Below are positions 38,301-48,961 of a stretch of DNA of 64,000 nt, in pieces. The DNA comes from Oerskovia flava. Lineage in GTDB: Bacteria; Actinomycetota; Actinomycetes; Actinomycetales; Cellulomonadaceae. The stretch covers positions 744,001 to 808,000 of the forward strand of contig NZ_JAOXSR010000001.1 of assembly GCF_026163685.1 (NCBI RefSeq), in the 5' to 3' direction. Made by a program: the position numbers and the translations under genes. The notes beneath the pieces were generated by a model that worked only from the letters and a program-made list of their open reading frames with translations, was not told the origin of the DNA and made no database searches. Numbering within the stretch: the first letter of the stretch is position 1; each line of letters begins with the position of its first letter.

Positions 38301-41300
38301 GACGGCGACGGCGTCTACACGTGGTCGACGTCGTCGCTCGCCGAGGGTGCGTACGAGACGAAGGTCGCCCACGGCCTCTCGTGGTCCGAGAACTACGGCG
38401 TCGGCGGCACGCCGGACGGGTCGAACTACTCGTTCAGTGCCTCGGAGGGCAAGGAGGTGCGCTTCTCCTACGACATCGCCACGCACGTCCTGACGATCGA
38501 CACGGTGGACCCGCCGCTCGCGGGCACCGGTCAGCAGCGGGCGCACTGGATCGCCGCCGACCTCGTCGCCTGGCCCACGGACCTCCTCGGCGGTGCCGAC
38601 CCCGCGGACCTCGTGTGGAGCCTGCACCACGCTCCCGCAGGCGGCCTCGCGCTCGAGGACGGGGACGTCGTCGGGCCGGAGGGCTCGGGCTCGATCGATC
38701 TGGTCCGGGACGACGCGGGCCTCCCGCAGGACGTCCGCGACCGGTTCCCGCACCTCGCCGACCACGTGGCCCTGCGCCTCGTCGTCGACGGCGAGGCCCC
38801 GACGACCCAGCAGGTCGAGGCGTTCCTCACCGGCGAGGTCCAGGTCGCCCAGCGCACGGGCGACGCGCTCACCGCGTTCACCGGGGTGCAGGTACCCGGT
38901 GTCCTCGACGACCTCTTCGCGCAGGACGCCGCCGACACCCCGCTCGGTGCGACCTGGTCGGCCGGCGTGCCGACCGTGCGGATCTGGGCTCCGACCGCCC
39001 AGGACGTGGCCGTCCTGCGCTGGGACGCGGACGCCGACCTCACCGGCGACCCGGAGCGGCACGCGGCGACGCGCGCCGCCGACGGCACGTGGTCGGTCGA
39101 GGGCGCCGAGGACTGGGCGGGCGACCGCTACCGGTTCGAGGTGGACGTGTTCGTGCCCGCGCTCGGCGCGGTCACGACGAACACCGTCACGGACCCGTAC
39201 TCGGTGGGCCTGACGCTCGACTCGACGCACTCGGTGCTCGTCGACCTCGACGACCCCGCCTACCAGCCTGCGCTGTGGACGGACACCCCGGCGCCGATCG
39301 TCGAGCGCCCGGTCGACCGCAGCATCTACGAGCTGCACGTGCGCGACTTCTCCATCGCCGACGAGTCGGTGCCGGCGGACAAGCGCGGCACCTACCTCGC
39401 GTTCGCCGAGGACTCCGACGGCACCCGCCACCTGCGCGAGCTCGCGGAGGCCGGCATCAACACCGTGCACCTGCTGCCGACCTTCGACCTCGCCACGATC
39501 CCCGAGGACAAGGTGGACCAGGCCACGGTGGACGCCGACCTCTCGGCGTTCGCGCCCGACTCCCCGCAGCAGCAGGCCGCCGTCGAGGCGATCAAGGACC
39601 TCGACGGCTTCAACTGGGGCTACGACCCGTTCCACTTCTCCACCCCGGAGGGCTCCTACGCCGTGGAGGCCGAGGGCGGCGCCCGCGTCGCGGAGTTCCG
39701 CACGATGGTCGGCGCGCTCCACGACACCGGTCTGCAGGTGGTCCTGGACAAGGTCTACAACCACACGGCGGCCAGCGGGCAGGGGGCGAGGTCGGTCCTC
39801 GACAAGGTCGTGCCCGGCTACTACCACCGGCTCGACGAGGTGGGCGCGGTCGCCACGAGCACCTGCTGCCAGAACGTGGCCACCGAGCACGAGATGGCCG
39901 AGAAGCTCATGGTCGACTCTGTCGTGACGTGGGCGAAGGACTACCACGTCGACGGCTTCCGGTTCGACCTCATGGGCCACCACTCGAAGGACAACATGCT
40001 CGCCGTGCGGGCCGCCCTGGACGAGCTCACGCTCGCCGAGGACGGCGTGGACGGGTCGTCGGTCTACCTGTACGGCGAGGGCTGGAACTTCGGCGAGGTG
40101 GCGGACAACGCGAGGTTCGAGCAGGCCACGCAGGGCCAGCTCGGGGGCACGGGCATCGGGACGTTCTCCGACCGGTTGCGCGACGCCGTGCACGGCGGCT
40201 CGCCGGTCGACGGAGCGTCGACCTTCACGCAGGGGTTCGGCACCGGGCTGGCGACCGACCCGAACGGGCAGCCGGCCCGGATGGGGCAGCCGGGCACCGT
40301 CAACGACGGCTCCGACGACGAGTTCGCCGACCTGGGCCACCAGAGCGACCTCGTGCGCCTCGGCCTCGCCGGCAACCTGCGCGCCTACGTGCTCGAGACG
40401 TCCGACGGCACCGAGCGCCGCGGTGACGAGATCGACTACCGCGGTTCGCCCGCGGGGTACGCCGACTCGCCCGAGGAGGTCGTCACCTACGTCGACGCGC
40501 ACGACAACGAGACGCTCTTCGACCTCCTGGCGCTCAAGCTCCCCGCCGACACGCCGATGGACGAGCGTGTGCGGATGAACACTGTCTCGCTCGCCACGGC
40601 CGCACTCGCGCAGACCCCATCGTTCTGGCACGCGGGCACCGACCTGCTGCGCTCGAAGTCCCTCGACCGCAACAGCTACAACTCGGGGGACTGGTTCAAC
40701 GCGATCGACTGGACGGGTCAGGACAACGGCTTCGGCCGTGGTCTGCCGATGGCCTCCGAGAACGGCGAGAAGTGGGACGTCATGCGGCCACTCCTGGCCG
40801 ACCCGGCGCTCAAGCCCGACCCGCAGGACATCGCGACGTCCTCGGCCCAGGCGCAGGACCTCCTGCGGCTGCGCTTCTCCACCGAGCTGTTCCGGCTCGG
40901 CGACGCGGCGCTCATCGAGGAGAAGATGACGTTCCCGGGCTCGGGACCGGACGCCGTCCCGGGCGTCGTCGTCATGGGCGTGGACGACACCGCGGGCACC
41001 GTGGACGTCGACCCGGCGCTCGACGGTGTGCTCGCCGTGTTCAACGCGTCACCCGAACCGGTCACCCAGGAGATCGGGGACCTCGCAGGGCGCCAGTACG
41101 CCCTCTCGCCGGTCCAGGCCGACGGGAGCGACGACGTCGTCAAGGAGACCACGTGGGACGCCGCGACGGGGACGGTCACGGTGCCGGCCCGGACGGTCGC
41201 GGTGCTCGTCGAGGAGCAGAGCACGGCACCGGCGGTCGACGTCACGGTCGAGACCCGCACCCAGTGCCTCGGGCCCAAGGTGTTCCTGGCCGTCTCGGCG

Positions 41301-41522
41301 ACCAACGCGGGCGACGTGCCCGCGGCGATCACCGTCGAGACGGTGTACGGCTCGCGCACCCGTCCCGTGGTGCAGCCGGGCAAGGCGCTGTTCCAGACGT
41401 TCAACACCCGCGCCGGGGCGATCGCGGCCGGGACGGCGACCGTCACGGCGACGGCCGAGGTCGACGGCGAGGAGGTGACGTCGACCTTCCGGGTGGACTA
41501 CGACGCAGCGAGCTGCTCGTGA
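35340..41522 (+). CDS. Secreted bifunctional amylopullulanase (GH13 alpha-amylase + GH13_14 pullulanase)
   Basis: 2060 residues, exported: basic N-region, hydrophobic core to about residue 57 (cleavage near ALPAAADT). Order: an X25/SusE-like starch module (58-150); alpha-amylase GH13 domain (about 185-690) with nucleophile D443 ([10 protein letters not shown]), acid E477 (FGEVYD) and D547 (GNHD); an Ig-like region (745-850); two more X25 modules (about 857-950 and 955-1045); a pullulanase N-domain (from 1068); a catalytic GH13_14 domain with D1543 ([11 protein letters not shown]), E1580 (YGEGWNFG) and D1722 (DAHDNE); a beta domain; and a C-terminal 95-residue module with two Cys. It should cut alpha-1,4 and alpha-1,6 links of starch or glycogen. 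All six catalytic residues are present. Confidence 0.93.
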   Translation: MLRALPPARSRPTGRRRPRRLPSRPVAAVTAGAVALGGIAGLTGLALTSTALPAAADTRTFTLVGDLQSELGCEDAGGGAGGDWEPACAASALAPTGTEGLYAADVTLPAGTYEYKVAVDGTWDETYGLDGGADNIPLVIEGETTLRFTFDDEAKRVSLAPLDLAGAYDDATDAGLVVPPVRQAGSDENFYFVMTDRFDDGDPTNNTADLGDDPLVSGYDPTNKGFYLGGDIQGLRDRLDYIAGLGTTAIWLTPSFKNQPVQGEGADASAGYHGYWITDFTQIDPHLGTNDELEALIDEAHAEGIKVYFDIITNHTADVISYAEGEYGYIDQATSPYRDADGVVFDPADHAGTGSFPELDAATSFPYTPVVSEEDQDLKVPAWLNDPTLYHNRGNSTWTGESVTLGDFDGLDDLMTEHPTVVDGFVEVYQDWVDLGIDGFRVDTVKHVNFEFWETWTTEVLEYAHAQGKDEFFMFGEVYDADARLLSPYVRRTDMNSVLDFAFQSAASSFASGNSARGLAQLFASDDLYTTPETSASALPTFLGNHDMGRIGFFMNNTPEPLERTQLAHDLMYLTRGQPVVYYGDEQGFAGVGGGNDKDARQTLFPTQVEEYADQQLITGETAGSQERFDTDTPMYTHIAELAALRAEHPALTDGAQIERFAESGAGVYAFSRVDREEKVEHLVALNNAGEARTATFTTLTPGATYDVLHGGGEPVTAGEDGEITLEVPALGTTVLVADREVAAGTGGEISVAVPAPGAALRGVSPVAADVDDDTWAETSFAWRTVGASDDAWQPLGTAEDTDPRVFHDVTTLARGTLVEYRAVTLDADGDRTAASTYASIGVSVAGDATEEPEPDIDLVTVPGNHNVAMGCAADWAPGCEAAQLTKRPDGVYSGTFDVPAGTYEYKVAVNGSWEVNYGVGGAPGGANATYTLAQDGPVTFYWDPVSKDFSSTAQGPIVTLPGSYQDQVGCPGAWQPDCLATWLKDPDGDGVYTWSTSSLAEGAYETKVAHGLSWSENYGVGGTPDGSNYSFSASEGKEVRFSYDIATHVLTIDTVDPPLAGTGQQRAHWIAADLVAWPTDLLGGADPADLVWSLHHAPAGGLALEDGDVVGPEGSGSIDLVRDDAGLPQDVRDRFPHLADHVALRLVVDGEAPTTQQVEAFLTGEVQVAQRTGDALTAFTGVQVPGVLDDLFAQDAADTPLGATWSAGVPTVRIWAPTAQDVAVLRWDADADLTGDPERHAATRAADGTWSVEGAEDWAGDRYRFEVDVFVPALGAVTTNTVTDPYSVGLTLDSTHSVLVDLDDPAYQPALWTDTPAPIVERPVDRSIYELHVRDFSIADESVPADKRGTYLAFAEDSDGTRHLRELAEAGINTVHLLPTFDLATIPEDKVDQATVDADLSAFAPDSPQQQAAVEAIKDLDGFNWGYDPFHFSTPEGSYAVEAEGGARVAEFRTMVGALHDTGLQVVLDKVYNHTAASGQGARSVLDKVVPGYYHRLDEVGAVATSTCCQNVATEHEMAEKLMVDSVVTWAKDYHVDGFRFDLMGHHSKDNMLAVRAALDELTLAEDGVDGSSVYLYGEGWNFGEVADNARFEQATQGQLGGTGIGTFSDRLRDAVHGGSPVDGASTFTQGFGTGLATDPNGQPARMGQPGTVNDGSDDEFADLGHQSDLVRLGLAGNLRAYVLETSDGTERRGDEIDYRGSPAGYADSPEEVVTYVDAHDNETLFDLLALKLPADTPMDERVRMNTVSLATAALAQTPSFWHAGTDLLRSKSLDRNSYNSGDWFNAIDWTGQDNGFGRGLPMASENGEKWDVMRPLLADPALKPDPQDIATSSAQAQDLLRLRFSTELFRLGDAALIEEKMTFPGSGPDAVPGVVVMGVDDTAGTVDVDPALDGVLAVFNASPEPVTQEIGDLAGRQYALSPVQADGSDDVVKETTWDAATGTVTVPARTVAVLVEEQSTAPAVDVTVETRTQCLGPKVFLAVSATNAGDVPAAITVETVYGSRTRPVVQPGKALFQTFNTRAGAIAAGTATVTATAEVDGEEVTSTFRVDYDAASCS

Positions 41523-41539
41523 CGACGTCCCGGTAGCCG

Positions 41540-41579
41540 GCGGGCGGGTCGGGTCCTTCGCGGACCTGACCCGCCCGTC
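41540..41579. terminator. Terminator between the amylopullulanase and purU genes
   Basis: Stem GCGGGCGGGTCGGGTCC / GGACCTGACCCGCCCGT with a short TTCGC loop and one or two G-U or mismatched pairs, between convergent genes (stops at 41522 and 41616). Confidence 0.75.
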
Positions 41580-41615
41580 GGCGTCTGCGCGGCTGACCGC
41601 CGGCGGAGGAAGGGA

Positions 41616-42485
<870 letters not shown>

Positions 42486-42491
42486 GGGACC

Positions 42492-42518
42492 ACGGTACCG
42501 GGCGATCTCTGAGACGAT
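42492..42518. promoter_or_regulatory. Divergent leaderless promoters of purU and the GNAT gene
   Basis: Minus: TACCGT (42497-42492) then six bases then GTG 42485. Plus: GACGAT (42513-42518) then six bases then ATG 42525. The two -10 elements are 15 bases apart and face away from each other. Confidence 0.5.
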
Positions 42519-42524
42519 GGGCCC

Positions 42525-43043
42525 ATGAACGACGCGCAGATCACCATCGAGCTCGTCACGGACGAGCAGGCCGGCGAGCTCCTCACCCTCCGCCGGGCCG
42601 CGTTCGTCACGGAGGCACAGCTCTACGGCGACCCGAACATCCCGCCCCTCACGCAGACGCTCGCCGAGCTGCGTGCCGACCTCGCCGCCGAGGGCGTCGT
42701 GACCGTCGGGGCCTGGGAGGGTCACCGGCTCGTGGGCTCCGTCCGCGTCGAGATCGAGGACGACAAGGCGACGCTCGGCCGCCTCGCCGTGGCGCCCGAC
42801 CAGCAGGGCCGGGGCATCGGCACCCAGATGCTCTTCGCCGTGCTGCCGTACCTGCCGGAGCAGACGAAGGAGATCTGGGTCTTCACCGGCAAGGACTCCA
42901 AGCAGAACCTCGAGCTGTACACCCGCCACGGCTACGAGGAGCAGTTCGACAAGGCCGCCGGGGACCTCACCTACACCTACCTGCGGCGCATCCTCGGCGA
43001 GCTCGACGCGCGCAACCAGGCGAACGCCGTCGGGCAGGACTGA
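42525..43043 (+). CDS. GNAT family N-acetyltransferase
   Basis: 172 residues, single GNAT fold. The acetyl-CoA pyrophosphate loop is DQQGRGIGTQML (QXXGXG/A type), preceded by the strand LGRLAVAPD and followed by the YTRHGYEEQ motif near the C-terminus. Substrate is unknown. It lies between purU and the glyA riboswitch without clear functional link. Confidence 0.88.
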   Translation: MNDAQITIELVTDEQAGELLTLRRAAFVTEAQLYGDPNIPPLTQTLAELRADLAAEGVVTVGAWEGHRLVGSVRVEIEDDKATLGRLAVAPDQQGRGIGTQMLFAVLPYLPEQTKEIWVFTGKDSKQNLELYTRHGYEEQFDKAAGDLTYTYLRRILGELDARNQANAVGQD

Positions 43044-43055
43044 CCGCCCGTGCGT

Positions 43056-43187
43056 TAGGATCGTGCGCGTCGCGACTGGCGCACCCGCGCCCCGCAGGCC
43101 TTCGGCCGCCGGGGTGAGCGGGGATGGTGGATCACCACCGGGGAGCGGCATGCTGTGCAGACGACGGGTCGTTCGCCTGGGCCCCGG
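43056..43187 (+). ncRNA. ZTP (pfl) riboswitch upstream of glyA-folD
   Basis: Ordered pfl elements: GACTGGCG (43074-43081), a variable GC hairpin (GCAGGCCTTCGGCCGC region), GGTGGATCACCACC then GGGGAGCGG, and CGCCTGGGC (43174-43182). A TAGGAT element (43056-43061) is the likely -10, placing the start just before the aptamer. About 80 bases follow before the glyA ATG, room for an expression platform. It senses ZTP/ZMP, the alarm for low 10-formyl-THF, and glyA and folD are the enzymes that replenish it. Confidence 0.88.
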
Positions 43188-43268
43188 GTCGCCCCTGGTG
43201 GGTGCGCGCCCGGACACGAGCCCGTGGCCCACCGTCAACCGCAGACTGCCACGAACCCAAGGAGACGC

Positions 43269-44558
43269 ATGAGCGCCCAGCAGGTAGACACCGTCCTCGA
43301 CCAGTCGCTGCTCGAGGTCGACCCGGAGATCGCCGCCGTCCTCGACGGTGAGCTCGCCCGTCAGCGCGACACCCTCGAGATGATCGCGTCGGAGAACTTC
43401 GTGCCGCGCGCCGTCCTGCAGGCGCAGGGCTCCGTGCTGACCAACAAGTACGCCGAGGGCTACCCCGGCCGCCGCTACTACGGCGGCTGCGAGCAGGTCG
43501 ACATCGCGGAGAACCTCGCGATCGCCCGCGCCAAGGACCTCTTCGGCGCCGAGCACGCCAACGTCCAGCCGCACTCGGGCGCGACCGCGAACGCCGCCGT
43601 CCTGCACGCGCTCATCAACAAGGGCGACAAGATCCTCGGCCTCGAGCTCGCGCACGGCGGCCACCTCACGCACGGCATGAAGATCAACTTCTCCGGCAAG
43701 CTCTACGACGTCTCGGCGTACGGCGTGAACGCCGAGACGCACCGCATCGAGATGGACGAGGTCCGCAAGACCGCGCTCGCGGAGCGTCCCGACGTCATCA
43801 TCGCGGGCTGGTCCGCCTACCCCCGGCACCTCGACTTCGCGGCGTTCCGCGACATCGCGGACGAGGTCGGCGCGAAGCTCTGGACCGACATGGCGCACTT
43901 CGCCGGCCTCGTCGCGGCCGGGCTGCACCCGTCGCCCGTGCCCGCCTCCGACGTCGTGTCCTCGACGGTGCACAAGACCATCGGCGGCCCGCGCTCCGGC
44001 TTCATCCTCAGCAAGGAGCAGTACGCCAAGAAGATCGACTCCGCCGTGTTCCCGGGCCAGCAGGGTGGCCCGCTCATGCACGTCGTCGCCGCGAAGGCCG
44101 TGTCCTTCAAGATCGCCGGCTCGGACGACTTCCAGGCCCGCCAGCAGCGCACGATCGACGGCGCGCGCATCATCGCTGACCGTCTCGCCCAGCCCGACGT
44201 CGCGGCGGCCGGTGTCTCGGTCCTCACCGGCGGCACCGACGTGCACCTCGTGCTCGTCGATCTGCGGCACTCCGAGCTCGACGGCCAGCAGGCCGAGGAC
44301 CTCCTGCACGCGGTGGGCATCACGGTGAACCGCAACGCGGTGCCGTTCGACCCCCGCCCGCCCCGTGTCACGTCCGGCCTGCGCATCGGCACGCCCGCCC
44401 TCGCGACGCGCGGCTTCGGCGACACCGAGTTCACGGAGGTCGCGGAGATCATCGCCGCGGCCCTCGTCGCGGGCGCCGGCGCGGACGTCGAGGCGCTTCG
44501 CGCCCGGGTCGCGAAGCTCACGGCCGACTTCCCGCTGTACCCCGGTCTGGCCCAGTAG
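43269..44558 (+). CDS. glyA: Serine hydroxymethyltransferase
   Basis: 429 residues, PLP enzyme that makes glycine and 5,10-methylene-THF from serine and [36 protein letters not shown] and PLP lysine K236 in [13 protein letters not shown] are canonical. RBS AAGGAGACGC before ATG 43269. Controlled by the ZTP riboswitch; folD follows after a large hairpin. Confidence 0.97.
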   Translation: MSAQQVDTVLDQSLLEVDPEIAAVLDGELARQRDTLEMIASENFVPRAVLQAQGSVLTNKYAEGYPGRRYYGGCEQVDIAENLAIARAKDLFGAEHANVQPHSGATANAAVLHALINKGDKILGLELAHGGHLTHGMKINFSGKLYDVSAYGVNAETHRIEMDEVRKTALAERPDVIIAGWSAYPRHLDFAAFRDIADEVGAKLWTDMAHFAGLVAAGLHPSPVPASDVVSSTVHKTIGGPRSGFILSKEQYAKKIDSAVFPGQQGGPLMHVVAAKAVSFKIAGSDDFQARQQRTIDGARIIADRLAQPDVAAAGVSVLTGGTDVHLVLVDLRHSELDGQQAEDLLHAVGITVNRNAVPFDPRPPRVTSGLRIGTPALATRGFGDTEFTEVAEIIAAALVAGAGADVEALRARVAKLTADFPLYPGLAQ

Positions 44559-44581
44559 CACCCACCCGCACCCCCGCCCCG

Positions 44582-44645
44582 CCGCCGAGCATGCGGTCGG
44601 CGACCATGTCCTGGCCCGGACGGTCGCCGGTCGCATGCTCGGCGG
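44582..44645 (+). promoter_or_regulatory. Very long hairpin between glyA and folD
   Basis: 5' arm 44582-44605 and 3' arm 44622-44645 pair over 24 positions with two mismatches (inner part CCGAGCATGCG / CGCATGCTCGG, then CGGCGACC / GGTCGCCGG), loop 16 bases. It begins 24 bases after the glyA stop and ends 32 bases before the folD ATG. No U-run follows. It may stabilise glyA mRNA or limit read-through into folD. Confidence 0.75.
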
Positions 44646-44677
44646 GCGGCAGCCGCCCGAGCCCCAGGGAGAACTCC

Positions 44678-45559
44678 ATGACCGCACAGATCCTCGACGG
44701 CAAGGCCACCGCCGCCGTCATCAAGTCCGAGCTCGCGACCCGCGTCGCGGCGCTCGTCGCCGGTGGCGTGACCCCCGGGCTCGGCACGGTGCTCGTCGGC
44801 GACGACCCGGGCTCGCAGGCCTACGTCGCGGGCAAGCACCGCGACTGCGCCGAGGTCGGCATCGCCTCGATCCGCGAGGACCTGCCCGCCGACGCGACGC
44901 AGGCCGACATCGAGGCCGCGATCACGCGGTTGAACGAGGACCCGGCGTGCACGGGGTACATCGTGCAGCTTCCGCTCCCGCGGGGCATCGACACCAACCG
45001 TGTGCTCGAGCTCATCGACCCCGACAAGGACGCCGACGGCCTGCACCCGACCAACCTCGGGCGGCTCGTGCTGCGGGTCAACGAGCCCGTCACGTCCCCC
45101 CTGCCGTGCACGCCCGCCGGCATCGTCGAGCTCGTGCGCCGCCACGGCATCGACCTGGCGGGCAAGGACGTCGTCGTGGTCGGGCGCGGGACGACGGTCG
45201 GCCGGTCGATCGGCCTGCTGCTCACGCGCCGCGACATCAACGCGACCGTCACGCTCACGCACACGGGCACCCGCGACGTCGCCGCGCACCTGCGCGGCGC
45301 CGACGTCGTCGTGGCGGCCGCCGGCGTGCCGGGCTTCGTGCGCCCGGAGCACGTCAAGCCCGGTGCCGTCGTGCTCGACGTCGGGGTGAGCCGCGTCGTC
45401 GATCCCGAGACGGGCAAGGCCCGGCTGCGCGGCGACGTCGACCCCGCGGTCGCCGAGGTGGCGTCGTGGATCTCGCCCAACCCCGGCGGTGTCGGGCCCA
45501 TGACCCGTGCGATGCTCCTGGCGAACGTCGTCGACACGGCGGAGCGCGCGCTCTCCTGA
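44678..45559 (+). CDS. folD: Methylenetetrahydrofolate dehydrogenase/methenyltetrahydrofolate cyclohydrolase
   Basis: 293 residues, converts methylene-THF from GlyA to 10-formyl-THF in two steps. Catalytic-domain pieces [17 protein letters not shown] (YXXXK with the catalytic Lys) and [14 protein letters not shown]-domain [15 protein letters not shown] and the terminal [29 protein letters not shown]. Probably cotranscribed with glyA. Confidence 0.97.
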   Translation: MTAQILDGKATAAVIKSELATRVAALVAGGVTPGLGTVLVGDDPGSQAYVAGKHRDCAEVGIASIREDLPADATQADIEAAITRLNEDPACTGYIVQLPLPRGIDTNRVLELIDPDKDADGLHPTNLGRLVLRVNEPVTSPLPCTPAGIVELVRRHGIDLAGKDVVVVGRGTTVGRSIGLLLTRRDINATVTLTHTGTRDVAAHLRGADVVVAAAGVPGFVRPEHVKPGAVVLDVGVSRVVDPETGKARLRGDVDPAVAEVASWISPNPGGVGPMTRAMLLANVVDTAERALS

Positions 45560-45637
45560 GCCGGTCCTGCGCGGGTGAGGTCAAGGTCACGCCCGCCCGC
45601 CGGCCGCCGTGTGGGTGCGGTGGGGTTTGATGGCCTG

Positions 45638-46438
45638 GTGCTGACGATCGCTACCTCCAACGTGAACGGGATCCGCGCCGCCTACCGCAAGGGCATGGGG
45701 GACTGGGTCGCCACCCGCACCCCGGACGTCCTGCTGCTGCAGGAGGTCCGCGCCCCGGACTCGGTGCTGAACGACCTGCTCGACGGCTGGCACGTCGCCC
45801 ACCAGGCCTCCGACATCAAGGGGCGCGCGGGTGTCGCGGTCGCCTCGCGGCTGCCGGTGCACGCCGTGCGGGTGGGCCTGGGCCGCGGGGAGCCCGAGCC
45901 CCCGGTGGACACCGGCCGCTGGGTGGAGGCCGACGTCGAGCTGGCCTCGGGCGAGCTGCTCACCGTGGTCTCGGCGTACCTGCACTCGGGCGTCGCGGGG
46001 ACCCCGAAGATGGACGAGAAGTACGCCTACCTCGCGAAGGTCACCGAGCGGATGCGGGAGCTCGCGGCGGGCCCGCACCGCGCGCTGGTGGCCGGCGACC
46101 TCAACATCGCGCACCGCAACGTGGACATCAAGAACTGGAAGGGCAACCTCAAGAGCGCCGGCTTCCTGCCCGAGGAGCGCGCCTACGTCGACGTCTGGCT
46201 CGACGAGATCGGCTTCACCGACCTCGGGCGACGCCACGGTGGCGAGGGACCCGGACCGTTCACGTGGTGGTCCTGGCGCGGGCAGGCGTTCGCCAACGAC
46301 TCGGGCTGGCGCATCGACTACCAGCTCGCGAGCCCCACGCTCGCGGAGTCGGCCGTCAAGGTCGAGGTCGACCGGGCGACGAACTACGAGGGACGCTGGA
46401 GCGACCACGCTCCGCTGGTGGCGACCTACGACCTCTGA
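45638..46438 (+). CDS. xthA: Exodeoxyribonuclease III
   Basis: 266 residues, AP endonuclease/3'-exonuclease of base excision repair. EEP fold motifs: TSNVNGIRAA, LLQEVRAP (metal Glu), YLHSG, AGDLNIAHRNVD (Asp/Asn), WRIDYQLASP and SDHAPLVATYDL (catalytic Asp-His). GTG 45638 fits a leaderless start with TTTGAT six bases upstream. It is 78 bases after folD and probably separate. Confidence 0.94.
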   Translation: MLTIATSNVNGIRAAYRKGMGDWVATRTPDVLLLQEVRAPDSVLNDLLDGWHVAHQASDIKGRAGVAVASRLPVHAVRVGLGRGEPEPPVDTGRWVEADVELASGELLTVVSAYLHSGVAGTPKMDEKYAYLAKVTERMRELAAGPHRALVAGDLNIAHRNVDIKNWKGNLKSAGFLPEERAYVDVWLDEIGFTDLGRRHGGEGPGPFTWWSWRGQAFANDSGWRIDYQLASPTLAESAVKVEVDRATNYEGRWSDHAPLVATYDL

Positions 46439-46450
46439 CGCCCGGACGGC

Positions 46451-46487
46451 ACGAGGGGTGTAGCGCGGGCAGCGCTGCACCCCTCGT
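46451..46487. terminator. Bidirectional terminator between xthA and galTK
   Basis: Sixteen-base stem ACGAGGGGTGTAGCGC / GCGCTGCACCCCTCGT with one G-U-type mismatch and a five-base loop, between convergent genes. Confidence 0.8.
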
Positions 46488-46504
46488 CGTCGACGGGACG
46501 GGAC

Positions 46505-48961
46505 TCAGGCGACAGAGCCGGCGGGCGTCGACGGCACGGCGAGCAGGAAGCCCGGCGCGCCGAGGCCCTCGCGCTCGAACGCGGCGCGCACGGCGTCCGC
46601 GACCGCCTCGGCGCGGTCGGCCGCGACGAGCGCGATCGCCGACCCGCCGAACCCGCCGCCGGTCATCCGTGCACCGAGAGCGCCCGCCGCGCGGGCGGCC
46701 TCGACGGCGACGTCGAGCTCGACGCTCGACACCTCGTAGTCGTCGCGCAGGGACGTGTGCGAGGCGTCCATGAGGGGCCCGATGTCGCCGACGCGACCGT
46801 CCTGGAGGAGCGCGACGAGATCGCGGACGCGGCCGATCTCGGTGACGACGTGGCGGACGCGGCGACGGGAGACGTCGTCGGGCAGGGAGCCGAGCGCCCC
46901 CGCGAGTGCGGCGGCCGGGTCGTCGGAGGCGGCGACGCCGTCGGCGAGCTCGCGCAGCGACGTCAGGCCCAGGGTGTGCGCCGCTGCCTCGCACGTGTCG
47001 CGCCGCTGGGCGTACTGCCCGTCGACGAGCCGGTGCTCGGCACGCGTGTCCATGACGAGGACCGCGAGGCCCGCGGCCTCGAGGTCGAACGGCTCCTGCT
47101 CCGCGGACTCGGTGGGGTCGAGGCCCGGGCGGCAGTCGAGCAGCAGCGCGTGCCCGGCCTGCGCGCGCAGCGACGCCGACTGGTCCATCCCGCCCGTGGG
47201 CGCGCCCGCGACCTCGTTCTCCGCGCGGATGCACGCGGCAGCGAGCGTCGCGCGGCCTGCGTCGGAGGCTGCGAGACCGAGGCCGGCGACGTCGTCGAGC
47301 GCGACCGCGACAGCGCACTCGAGCGCGGCCGACGACGACAGGCCCGCGCCGAACGGCACGCACGAGTCCACGGCGGCGTCGAACCCGGGAACGACCGTGG
47401 GGTCGCCGCCGGTCGCGACGAGGTGCTCCCGCAGCGCCCACGCGACCCCGGCGACGTACGCCCCCCACCCGGCGACCGCGCCGGGAGCGACGTCCTCGAG
47501 CCGCGCCTCCCAGACCTCGCCCGGAGCCTGCGCCGAGGCGAGGCGCACGACACCGTCGGTGCGGGGGCGCAGCGCGACGTACGTGCGGTGCGGCAGGGCG
47601 ATGGGCAGGCAGAGCCCGGCGTTGTAGTCCGTGTGCTCACCGATGAGGTTGACGCGACCCGGCGCGCTCCACACGGGCGCCTCGTCCCCGCCGAACGCGT
47701 CGGCGAAGACCGTGGCCGCGCGAGCGGCGCCGTCGTGCTGCTCCCAGGCGGGCACCCAGCCCGGCGCGGCGGGCGCAGACGCGATCGCCTGCAGGCGGGC
47801 GGCGATCCGCTCGGGCGTCGTGTCGCTCACCCAGGCGGCCATGCCGGACTCCGAGCCGGCGAGGTACTTGAGCTTCCCCGGCGAGCGCAGCACGGAGAAG
47901 ATCTGCAGGTGCAGGCGGGCGAGGTCGCGGTCGACGCGCACCGGCGCCTGGTGCCAGGCGGCGATGTACGGCAGGGTGACGGACTCGCCGTCGGGTCCCT
48001 CGAAGAACAGGTCGAGGCGGCGCAGGAGCTCGAGGTAGGCGGTCGCGAGGTCGTCGCGCTCGGCGTCGGTGAGGGCGGGCAGGTCGGGCACGTCGCGGCG
48101 CGGGGCGAGGTGGACCTCGACGGGCCAGCGAGCCGCGAAGGGGACGTAGGCGACCCAGTGCTCGGTCTCGAGCACGATGCGCCGCCCGTCGGCGAGCTCC
48201 GCGTCCAGGACGTCGCGCAGCAGGTTGCGGCCGGTGCGCTCGTGGTGGGCGCGCGCCTGGTCGAGCATCGCGCGGGTGCGGGGCGTGACGTACGGGTAGC
48301 CGTAGATCTGGCCGTGGGGGTGGTGCAGGGTGACGCCGATCTCCTGCCCGCGGTTCTCGAAGCAGAAGACCTGCTCGACGCCGGGCTCCTGGCCGAGGGC
48401 CGCGGTGCGGTCGGCCCACGCGTCGATGATGGTGCGCACCCGGCGCGGGCCGAGGGCGCCGAACGACGTGTGGTGGTCGCTCGAGAAGCACACGACCTCG
48501 CAGCGACCCGACGCCGGCCGGGTCACCTCGAGATCCGTCTCGTCCGCGAGGGGCAGGGTGCCGAGCTCCTGGCCCGGGACGTGCTGGAGCGAGGGGAAGC
48601 GGTTCTCGAAGACCGCGACGTCGTAGTCGGTGTCGGGGATCTCCCCGTCCGAGTAGGCCGCGCCCGGCCGCGCCGGGCACAGCGGGCAGGAGTCCGCGGC
48701 GGGCAGGAAGGTGCGGTTCATCCGGTGCGCGGCCATGGGGATCCAGTCGCCGCTGAGCGGGTCGAGGCGCATCTCGGGGCCGGTGTACGGCTGCGGGACG
48801 CCGTCGGCGTCGGGGACGGGCGCGAAGCGGTCGGGCAGGGGGCGCGGGTCGTCGAGACGGCGGGTCAGGTCCCCGCTGACGTACGCGGGCGTGTCGTCGA
48901 AGTAGATCAGCTCACGGCCGTCGGCGAGACGGGTGGACGTGCGGCGCAGGTGCGCGGTCAT
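46505..48961 (-). CDS. galTK: Fused galactose-1-phosphate uridylyltransferase/galactokinase (GalT-GalK)
   Basis: 818 residues in one uninterrupted frame. N-terminal GalT (about 1-405): zinc Cys pair CPLC and active site LHHPHGQIYGYPY with nucleophile H216. GalK follows without a new start (from about 415): galactose motif GRVNLIGEHTDYNAG, ATP loop VPFGAGLSSSAALECA, GGMDQSASL with the catalytic Asp, and C-terminal GGGFGGSAIALV. Both Leloir steps would be in one chain: galactose to galactose-1-phosphate, then UDP exchange. The ATG (48961) overlaps the DeoR stop by four bases. Separate galT and galK genes are the norm; the junction AWEQHDGAARAA shows no stop or frameshift. Confidence 0.92.
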   Translation of the reverse strand: MTAHLRRTSTRLADGRELIYFDDTPAYVSGDLTRRLDDPRPLPDRFAPVPDADGVPQPYTGPEMRLDPLSGDWIPMAAHRMNRTFLPAADSCPLCPARPGAAYSDGEIPDTDYDVAVFENRFPSLQHVPGQELGTLPLADETDLEVTRPASGRCEVVCFSSDHHTSFGALGPRRVRTIIDAWADRTAALGQEPGVEQVFCFENRGQEIGVTLHHPHGQIYGYPYVTPRTRAMLDQARAHHERTGRNLLRDVLDAELADGRRIVLETEHWVAYVPFAARWPVEVHLAPRRDVPDLPALTDAERDDLATAYLELLRRLDLFFEGPDGESVTLPYIAAWHQAPVRVDRDLARLHLQIFSVLRSPGKLKYLAGSESGMAAWVSDTTPERIAARLQAIASAPAAPGWVPAWEQHDGAARAATVFADAFGGDEAPVWSAPGRVNLIGEHTDYNAGLCLPIALPHRTYVALRPRTDGVVRLASAQAPGEVWEARLEDVAPGAVAGWGAYVAGVAWALREHLVATGGDPTVVPGFDAAVDSCVPFGAGLSSSAALECAVAVALDDVAGLGLAASDAGRATLAAACIRAENEVAGAPTGGMDQSASLRAQAGHALLLDCRPGLDPTESAEQEPFDLEAAGLAVLVMDTRAEHRLVDGQYAQRRDTCEAAAHTLGLTSLRELADGVAASDDPAAALAGALGSLPDDVSRRRVRHVVTEIGRVRDLVALLQDGRVGDIGPLMDASHTSLRDDYEVSSVELDVAVEAARAAGALGARMTGGGFGGSAIALVAADRAEAVADAVRAAFEREGLGAPGFLLAVPSTPAGSVA

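Noticed and set aside
35253-40631. A 1792-codon open frame antisense to the amylopullulanase gene
   Set aside because: Its product is a low-complexity Arg/Val/Gly/Glu-rich string with no domain, and it is the usual third-position mirror of a GC-rich coding strand. The sense frame has complete catalytic motifs.
46505-48961. Possible sequencing frameshift creating a false GalT-GalK fusion
   Set aside because: Both halves remain in one frame with normal family composition throughout, including the joint. No second start or ribosome site is visible at the joint. Kept as a fusion, with read checking suggested.
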